Positions 7,346-11,627 of a DNA stretch of 11,627 nucleotides are shown here, piece by piece. The stretch is taken from the NCBI GenBank assembly GCA_000432655.1, contig HF986322.1, positions 10,749 to 22,375 of the forward strand. The letters run 5' to 3'. Below the pieces are notes generated by a model. It was not told the origin of the DNA, ran no database searches, and saw only the letters and a list, made by a program, of their open reading frames with translations. Position 1 is the first letter of the stretch. Every line of letters starts with the position of its first letter. The position numbers and the translations under genes were made by a program. The stretch is from Bacteroides sp. CAG:1060. GTDB taxonomy: Bacteria; Bacteroidota; Bacteroidia; Bacteroidales; UBA932.

Positions 7346-8842
7346 CTATTGATGTGCCGGCCGCAACAAATCAAGAACGGTTTTGACGGGATTGAATGTC
7401 TCTATCGGTACTTCTACAAACAGGGTGTTCCAGTCAGACATCGAACCGTTCCAAAGTCCAGGGAGCTCCAAAGCCTTGAGTGTGTGGCCTTTATAACTCT
7501 TTTGGCTGATGAGTCCGGTCTCATTGTCCACGTGATCGAGGAGGTTGAAACTCTTGCCGTTGTGGTCTTTGAGACAGCATACCAAATCTACCGGATTGAA
7601 GTGCGTGGCAGAGTTGAACGCTTCGAGCGATACGGGGTTTGACTTGTCTATCTGTGCAGACTCCAGAATCTGTAGAGATGTGGCGCCCTTCTTGTCTTTT
7701 ACAATGAATGGTCCGCCGCCGGGCTCTCCTTCATTTCTTACCATTCCGCAGACTCTTATAGGTCTGTCAAGCTTGCTTCTGAGTGTCAGGGCCCGGTCTT
7801 TGCAGCTTCTCGCTTCCGGAAGTTCTATGCAGAGCTCGTCTTTTAAGAATTGTTCGATTTCATTGCACAGGCTCTGGCATTCGTCCGTGCCGTACGGGTC
7901 GTCCGGAATATTGAATGTGATGAACGGTGCTCCGGATGCATTGGCTATTTGGCTTCTGGTATCCGTCAGCTGGTCAAGCGCATAGATATATCCTCTGATT
8001 CGGTCACGGAGTTGCAGGGCGCGGCCCATAAGCACTTTTTTCCAATGATATGTCGTAGGCTGCATCCGTTCCACGCAGACATTGTCAATGTTCTTTATGG
8101 ACACCAGTTCTTCCCGGATGCCGTTCAGATTGTATATGAGTGCACCGTGTCCCGCCGGTCTTGTGAGTATGCTGCCGTCTTCCTTGATGAAAGGTCGGTT
8201 GTCGGTGTCCACGGCGATGGTGTCGGTCTCTTTGTCCTGATAGGTGAAGGAGATGTTGTATTGCACGCCATACCGCTTTTCGTACTTGTCTTTGATGTCA
8301 CCGAGTGCTTCCTCAAACAGGTGGCGGTGCTCCGGGGAGATGGTGACAATTAGGTTGACACTATTGTCGGAATTGCGCATATAAGCCTGTCCTTCAACGA
8401 GATGTTCTGCAAGGGCGGTGCGTATTTCATCGGCATAACGGTGGAATGCAAGTACACCTTTTGGCTTGCTTCCGTAATTCAGCCCCTCGTCCGTGAGCAG
8501 TTTGCGTGCGGTGGATTGCGGGTCATACGGCCCGTGTCCGAATATGTCCTCTGTGTAGAACGCGAACTTCTCGAGATTGTCAGCGAGTTTTATGACGGCG
8601 TCGTTGGTCTTGTCCATCCCCGCGTATATATCCTTGAACATACGGGAAGCTGCGCCGGAGGCCGGTACAAACTTGCATTTCCCTTTTACCTCCGCGCTGT
8701 CCGCATAAGCGGCGGCGGCTTCGGCCTGTGCTGCGCTTAGTATTTCGATACCTTTATCCGGAGTGGCCGGGGCAACTATGTCCAGCCAAGGAAATCCGTT
8801 GCGGAAACGCTCTGTCTGAGCTGCTATTTTCGATTTGTCCAT
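7346..8842 (-). CDS. DUF4301 family protein, possible nucleotidyltransferase-like fold
   Basis: I recognise this 498-aa soluble protein as DUF4301, a family I associate with Bacteroidota. No function is established to my knowledge. There is no signal peptide or membrane span. Three stretches recall UDP-sugar pyrophosphorylase enzymes: a loop KFVPASGAASRMFK (57-70), placed like the nucleotide-binding loop although it lacks the paired glycines; DTIAVDTDNRPFIKEDGSI followed by RPAGHGALIYNLNGI (228-242), like the P-x-G-x-G-x-L loop of those enzymes; and KNIDNVCVE (250-258), like their VDN metal-site strand. Near the C-terminal third is GMVRNEGEPGGGPFIVKD, which I cannot place. The fold suggestion is inference from motif order only. 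It starts 18 bp after pdxB, so it belongs to the recF-DUF721-pdxB transcript, and no terminator separates it from mmdA. Confidence 0.85.
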   Translation of the reverse strand: MDKSKIAAQTERFRNGFPWLDIVAPATPDKGIEILSAAQAEAAAAYADSAEVKGKCKFVPASGAASRMFKDIYAGMDKTNDAVIKLADNLEKFAFYTEDIFGHGPYDPQSTARKLLTDEGLNYGSKPKGVLAFHRYADEIRTALAEHLVEGQAYMRNSDNSVNLIVTISPEHRHLFEEALGDIKDKYEKRYGVQYNISFTYQDKETDTIAVDTDNRPFIKEDGSILTRPAGHGALIYNLNGIREELVSIKNIDNVCVERMQPTTYHWKKVLMGRALQLRDRIRGYIYALDQLTDTRSQIANASGAPFITFNIPDDPYGTDECQSLCNEIEQFLKDELCIELPEARSCKDRALTLRSKLDRPIRVCGMVRNEGEPGGGPFIVKDKKGATSLQILESAQIDKSNPVSLEAFNSATHFNPVDLVCCLKDHNGKSFNLLDHVDNETGLISQKSYKGHTLKALELPGLWNGSMSDWNTLFVEVPIETFNPVKTVLDLLRPAHQ

Positions 8843-8860
8843 ATCGGTTATTTTTAGTGT

Positions 8861-9892
8861 TTACAAGTAGAATTCCCGTCTGTAACTGTAATTGCTTCTC
8901 AGTTCTTCGAATTTTGTAGGGTTTACCCTGAACATGAAGTCATCGGTGAAAATAGGGTAGTTGTACTGCATTATGGCTGCTATCTGCCCTTGTGATTTGT
9001 CCAGGATGTCAAGTTTTACCGCTTGATATTCCATGTTGTCCGTAGAAGGGAAGAAATCATACAGTTCGCTTATGCTCATGAATCTTGCCACGGCTCTTAC
9101 TGCCATGGACGATCCGATTTGCTTGCCTTGAAGAGAATAGCCGGCAATATGAGGAGTCGCTATCGCCGCGAGATTTATAAGTCTCGTATTGACAGACGGT
9201 TCGTGACTCCATGCGTCAATTATTACGGGTCCCAGACGGGGAATGGCGTCTATAAGGTCATTTTCTACTACAAGGTCGCCTTGAGCGGTGTTGATGAAGA
9301 AGGCTCCCGGTTTCATTTTTTCGAAAAATGCCGCGTTGCACATGCCTCTGGTCGTGTCATTGAGCGGAATGTGGAGTGTGATGATGTCGGCTTGGGACAG
9401 CAGTTCATCCAAAGTGCTGAACTGCGTGTACCATTCTATCTCGGCTTTTCTTGGGTCATGTCTCATTATCTTGAATCCCAAGGCCCGTCCCATTGCTTCC
9501 ACTCTCTGTCCGACGCTTCCCATTCCTATGATTCCTAACGTGAGGTCGGCAAGCGAAATGCTTTTCTTGGCAGCGGCGCCGAATATTGCTGAGAAGACGT
9601 AGTTTGAGACGCCTCCTGCATTGCATCCGGATGCATTCTTGAAGTATATCCCGTGACTCTGGCAATACCGGACATCGATATTCTCTGTCCCGGATGTGGC
9701 CGTGGCTATTATTTTGACGGATGTTCCATCCAGAAGGGCGGCGTCGCACTTTGTACGTGTGCGTATGATGAGAGCTTCGGCATCTGTCAAATCTTCTCTG
9801 GAGATGGCCGGACCTTCTTTATATATGATGTCGGCGTACGGCTCGAAAACGCCTTCTATGAACGGAATTGACTTGTCTGCAACTATTTTCAT
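8861..9892 (-). CDS. pdxB: Erythronate-4-phosphate dehydrogenase
   Basis: PdxB oxidises 4-phosphoerythronate with a bound nicotinamide cofactor, the second step of the DXP-dependent route to pyridoxal phosphate. The 343-aa protein has the D-2-hydroxyacid dehydrogenase layout. A catalytic half comes first, with ATATSGTENID (63-73). The Rossmann domain has GIIGMGSVGQR (120-130) and Asp146 ending the second strand. Catalytic Glu231 lies in SHEP, and His248 in TPHIAGYSLQGK, a segment close to that of E. coli PdxB. A C-terminal region of about 60 residues stands in for the dimerisation domain; the protein is about 35 residues shorter than E. coli PdxB. The substrate-binding arginine expected in the N-x-x-R-G motif is replaced by Gln204 (NTAQGD; codon CAA at 9283-9281). 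The ATG overlaps the DUF721 stop as ATGA. The call as PdxB rather than another family member rests on the HIAGYSLQGK region. Confidence 0.88.
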   Translation of the reverse strand: MKIVADKSIPFIEGVFEPYADIIYKEGPAISREDLTDAEALIIRTRTKCDAALLDGTSVKIIATATSGTENIDVRYCQSHGIYFKNASGCNAGGVSNYVFSAIFGAAAKKSISLADLTLGIIGMGSVGQRVEAMGRALGFKIMRHDPRKAEIEWYTQFSTLDELLSQADIITLHIPLNDTTRGMCNAAFFEKMKPGAFFINTAQGDLVVENDLIDAIPRLGPVIIDAWSHEPSVNTRLINLAAIATPHIAGYSLQGKQIGSSMAVRAVARFMSISELYDFFPSTDNMEYQAVKLDILDKSQGQIAAIMQYNYPIFTDDFMFRVNPTKFEELRSNYSYRREFYL

Positions 9893-10215
9893 TTCAGAAT
9901 AAGCTCTTTAATATATGATATGTACAGGTTGTCCTTGGTGAAAAGTTCATTGCCGGACAGGATGCTGTTCATCTTCTCGATAAGAAGATCTTTCTGGAAG
10001 GACAATTGGCTTCGTACCACGGAGGAGTTCAGCGTTATGTACAATTTGCCGTCTTTGAAATACCTGCGAATGGTATAATGTCCTGCTCCTGACGCCTGAT
10101 CCCACGCGGAGAATACAAGATGCCGGTTCAACGGGGTTGCTATCCTGTTGGTCTTTATCCAGGCTTTGATGAGAGAATCCATGCTCTCCGCCTTTTTCCG
10201 TCCTAAACTACTCAT
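9889..10215 (-). CDS. DUF721 / DciA-like protein (probable replicative helicase loader)
   Basis: This is a small basic protein of 108 aa from the DUF721 family. DciA, the ancestral loader of the replicative helicase DnaB in bacteria lacking DnaC or DnaI, belongs to this family. The conserved pattern is visible: PLNRHLVFSAWDQASGAGHYTIRRYF (about 33-58), then DGKLYITLNSSVVRSQLSFQKDLLIEKMNSILSG (59-93), the KH-like part that ends in the 'S-x-x-R/E-L ... N' signature. It starts inside the recF stop region (ATGAGTAG, 8-base overlap) and ends in the ATGA overlap with pdxB, so all three are probably translationally coupled. DUF721 genes are often next to recF in other phyla too, which supports the call. 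It has only the DUF721 core and lacks the longer tail of some DciA proteins. The loader role is inferred from the family. Confidence 0.85.
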   Translation of the reverse strand: MSSLGRKKAESMDSLIKAWIKTNRIATPLNRHLVFSAWDQASGAGHYTIRRYFKDGKLYITLNSSVVRSQLSFQKDLLIEKMNSILSGNELFTKDNLYISYIKELILK

Positions 10216-11308
10216 CTCTGTGGAATGTGCCGCCTTTTGCTATAAAATATGCTCTTTCGCTGGCGAGAGAATCGACAATCGCCCTGGTTCTGGATATGTC
10301 CGGGTCCGTAATGAATATCTGGCCGAAAGCCTTGTCGCTTACGATGGAAAGCAAATTTTCGACCCTGTGCGGGTCAAATTTGTCGAACAAGTCATCAAGC
10401 AGCAGGGTAGGGACTGTCCTGCAGGTCTTTCCCATTACGTCGTACTGTGAGAACTTGAGTGCGACCAGAAACGATTTCTTCTGTCCCTGCGAGCCGCAAT
10501 ATCTTATGGGCATTGAGTTGATGGAGAAAAGAAAATCATCTCTTTGGATACCGCAACTTGTGTATTTGAGCAGTTTGTCTCGCTCTCTGCTCTCTCGGAA
10601 AATATTCCCGAGAGAATCCCTGGACAGGTCGGAGCGGTATTGAATGTCTATCTGCTCGCGTCCGGAGCAGATTTTGTCGTAGTAGTCCCGGGTATATGGA
10701 AGAATGCTCTCGCAAAATGCCTGCCTTGCCTTGAAAATGGGTTCGGACAGGTCTTCCATTCTTTGATCTATGACATCAAGGTACTCTTCGTCGGCAAATC
10801 CGTCCTTGAGCAGTTTGTTGCGCTGGAGAAGCAGTCTGTTATACTGCTGGAGGGCGGTCATGTATTCCTGATCCAATTGAGAGAGGACAAGATTGACAAA
10901 TCTGCGGCGTTCTTCGCCGGATTCGCTTATCAGAGCCGTGTCGGCAGGGGATACCATCACTATGGGCAGCTGCCCGATGTGGGTGGACAGCCTGTCGTAT
11001 GGCTTGTCGTCCCTTTTGAGGCGTTTCTCCCCGGTGCTGCTTACGCTTATGCTGAATCTTGAACTGACTCCGGACGGCATGCTGTATGTGCCCATCAGTG
11101 AAAACGAGTCGCACCCGTGGCGGAAGTTGAACTTGTCGCTACCGTTGAATGCGCTCTTGGTCATGGACAAATACCATATCGCATCGAGCAGATTGGTCTT
11201 TCCTTCTCCGTTTCCTCCGCTGATACAGTTGATCTTCGGGGAGAAACTGAGCTCCTGCAACTCGATGTTCCTGAAGTCCTGAATGACTATTTTCTCCAAA
11301 ATGGGCAT
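10208..11308 (-). CDS. recF: DNA replication and repair protein RecF
   Basis: RecF is an SMC/Rad50-like ATPase that binds gapped DNA and, with RecO and RecR, helps load RecA. The 366-aa protein is the usual length. It opens with KIVIQDFRNI and a P-loop GGNGEGKTN (31-39; Lys37). The middle region holds the helical arm (about 140-250, for example ERRRFVNLVLSQLDQEYM). GIQRDDF (253-259) replaces the more common GPHRDDL. The ABC signature is CGSQGQKKSFLVALK (271-285), and Walker B is LLLDDLFDKFDPHR (302-315), where other phyla have LLLDD-x-x-SELD. It is the first gene of the recF-DUF721-pdxB-DUF4301 block. The ATG at 11308 leads straight into the conserved first strand, and the next in-frame Met is M48, already past the P-loop, so this start is firm. 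A promoter-like element ends only 4 bases before the ATG. Confidence 0.97.
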   Translation of the reverse strand: MPILEKIVIQDFRNIELQELSFSPKINCISGGNGEGKTNLLDAIWYLSMTKSAFNGSDKFNFRHGCDSFSLMGTYSMPSGVSSRFSISVSSTGEKRLKRDDKPYDRLSTHIGQLPIVMVSPADTALISESGEERRRFVNLVLSQLDQEYMTALQQYNRLLLQRNKLLKDGFADEEYLDVIDQRMEDLSEPIFKARQAFCESILPYTRDYYDKICSGREQIDIQYRSDLSRDSLGNIFRESRERDKLLKYTSCGIQRDDFLFSINSMPIRYCGSQGQKKSFLVALKFSQYDVMGKTCRTVPTLLLDDLFDKFDPHRVENLLSIVSDKAFGQIFITDPDISRTRAIVDSLASERAYFIAKGGTFHRDE

Positions 11309-11312
11309 CAGA

Positions 11313-11343
11313 CAAAGGTAGTCAATAAACTCAATTTAAGCAA
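11313..11343 (-). promoter_or_regulatory. Predicted recF promoter, adjacent to the start codon
   Basis: On the minus strand TTG (11343-11341), a 20-base spacer and TACCTTTG (11320-11313) match the Bacteroidota -33/-7 pattern exactly. Only four bases separate the -7 element from the recF ATG at 11308. Transcription should therefore begin at or within a few bases of the start codon, leaving almost no 5' leader. Confidence 0.6.
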
Positions 11344-11357
11344 TAGCTTGCCCTCTC

Positions 11358-11388
11358 TTGTATAGTTGAAGGAATTTTTGTATTTTTG
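11358..11388 (+). promoter_or_regulatory. Predicted promoter of the plus-strand membrane-protein gene
   Basis: TTG (11358-11360), a 20-base spacer and TATTTTTG (11381-11388) match the Bacteroidota consensus on the plus strand. The expected start is near 11391-11396, giving a leader of about 30 A/T-rich bases before the ATG at 11424. The -33 elements of this promoter and the recF promoter lie back to back, 14 bases apart, so one bound factor could affect both. Confidence 0.65.
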
Positions 11389-11423
11389 CAGACTATTAAT
11401 TTGATTATTAAAATTATTTCAAT

Positions 11424-11627
11424 ATGGCCAACACAAAATCAAAAAGAGAAGAGGCTATTCAGGAGAATCTTGAACAGACCGTATCTTCTACAGAAAAGTT
11501 CTTCACCAAGTATGGCAAGACCATGTGGATTACACTTGCTGCCATAGTGGTTGTTGGACTCGGTATTCTTTTGTACAACAAATTCGTATATCAGAGTCAG
11601 TGCAATGAGGCTATGGAGCAGGCTTTT
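11424..11627 (+). CDS. Membrane-anchored protein, probably a tetratricopeptide-repeat protein (N-terminal 68 residues)
   Basis: Only the first 68 codons are inside the window. The product starts MANTKSKREEAIQENLEQTV, a hydrophilic, charged cytoplasmic head. One membrane span follows at about residues 34-51 (MWITLAAIVVVGLGILLY), then NKFVYQSQCNEAMEQAF. That is an N-in, single-anchor layout with the rest outside the inner membrane, and no cleavable signal. The sequence start and the position divergent from recF resemble a Bacteroidota TPR protein usually followed by ribH; this is from family memory and the repeats themselves lie outside the window. The start codon is preceded by an A/T-rich leader without a Shine-Dalgarno sequence, as usual here. 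A plain unknown membrane protein is the alternative. Confidence 0.75.
   Translation, partial: MANTKSKREEAIQENLEQTVSSTEKFFTKYGKTMWITLAAIVVVGLGILLYNKFVYQSQCNEAMEQAF

Noticed and set aside
8861..9892. pdxB as a pseudogene because of the Arg-to-Gln change
   Set aside because: The frame is intact, the other two catalytic residues and the cofactor site are kept, and start and stop are tightly fitted to the neighbours, so a single substitution does not justify the label.
11336..11349. Short hairpin between the divergent promoters as a recF-side terminator or operator
   Set aside because: The stem is only about four base pairs with no T-run after it; too weak to call a terminator, and no regulator can be named.
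1..11627. Search for CRISPR arrays, tRNA/rRNA genes, insertion sequences, toxin-antitoxin pairs or defence genes
   Set aside because: No direct repeats with spacers, tRNA-like folds, transposase motifs or inverted-repeat ends were seen; all sequence is accounted for by core genes and short intergenic gaps.

Overview
The window looks like chromosomal DNA from a member of the Bacteroidota, most likely order Bacteroidales. Four lines of evidence support this. The V-type ATPase operon carries a DUF2764 gene between subunits E and A. There is a DUF4301 gene. A four-gene Na+-translocating methylmalonyl-CoA decarboxylase cluster is present. The promoters have the Bacteroidota form TTG-N~20-TAnnTTTG, and gene starts lack clear Shine-Dalgarno sequences. 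Everything except the last 204 bases is coded on the minus strand. Genes are tightly packed, with gaps of 2-3 bp or short stop/start overlaps. No gene-free stretch exceeds about 150 bases. I saw no RNA genes, mobile elements, CRISPR arrays or broken genes.

Read in the direction of transcription (right to left), there are three blocks. Block 1 (11308 down to 7346) is recF, a DUF721/DciA-like gene, pdxB and a DUF4301 gene. The first three overlap by 8 and 4 bp and the last follows after 18 bp. The block mixes DNA repair and replication with vitamin B6 synthesis and an uncharacterised protein that has nucleotidyltransferase-like motifs. Block 2 (7279 down to 3738) is mmdA, an OadG-like subunit gene, a biotin carrier gene and mmdB. 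Together they form a membrane decarboxylase that turns methylmalonyl-CoA into propionyl-CoA and pumps Na+ outwards, the energy-conserving step of propionate fermentation. A strong intrinsic terminator follows at 3681-3712. Block 3 (3596 down past the left edge) is the start of a V/A-type ATPase operon: subunit E, DUF2764, subunit A and subunit B (cut by the window edge).

At the right end a divergent 115-bp intergenic region carries back-to-back promoters. One drives recF and sits so close to the start codon that the mRNA may be leaderless. The other drives a plus-strand gene for a membrane-anchored protein, of which only the first 68 residues are visible.

The window is mostly core metabolism and no wholly new multi-gene system stands out. 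The points most worth following up are DUF2764 as a probable stand-in for the missing C (and perhaps F) subunit of the ATPase, the nucleotidyltransferase-like motifs in DUF4301, a catalytic Arg-to-Gln change in PdxB, and the probable leaderless recF transcript.
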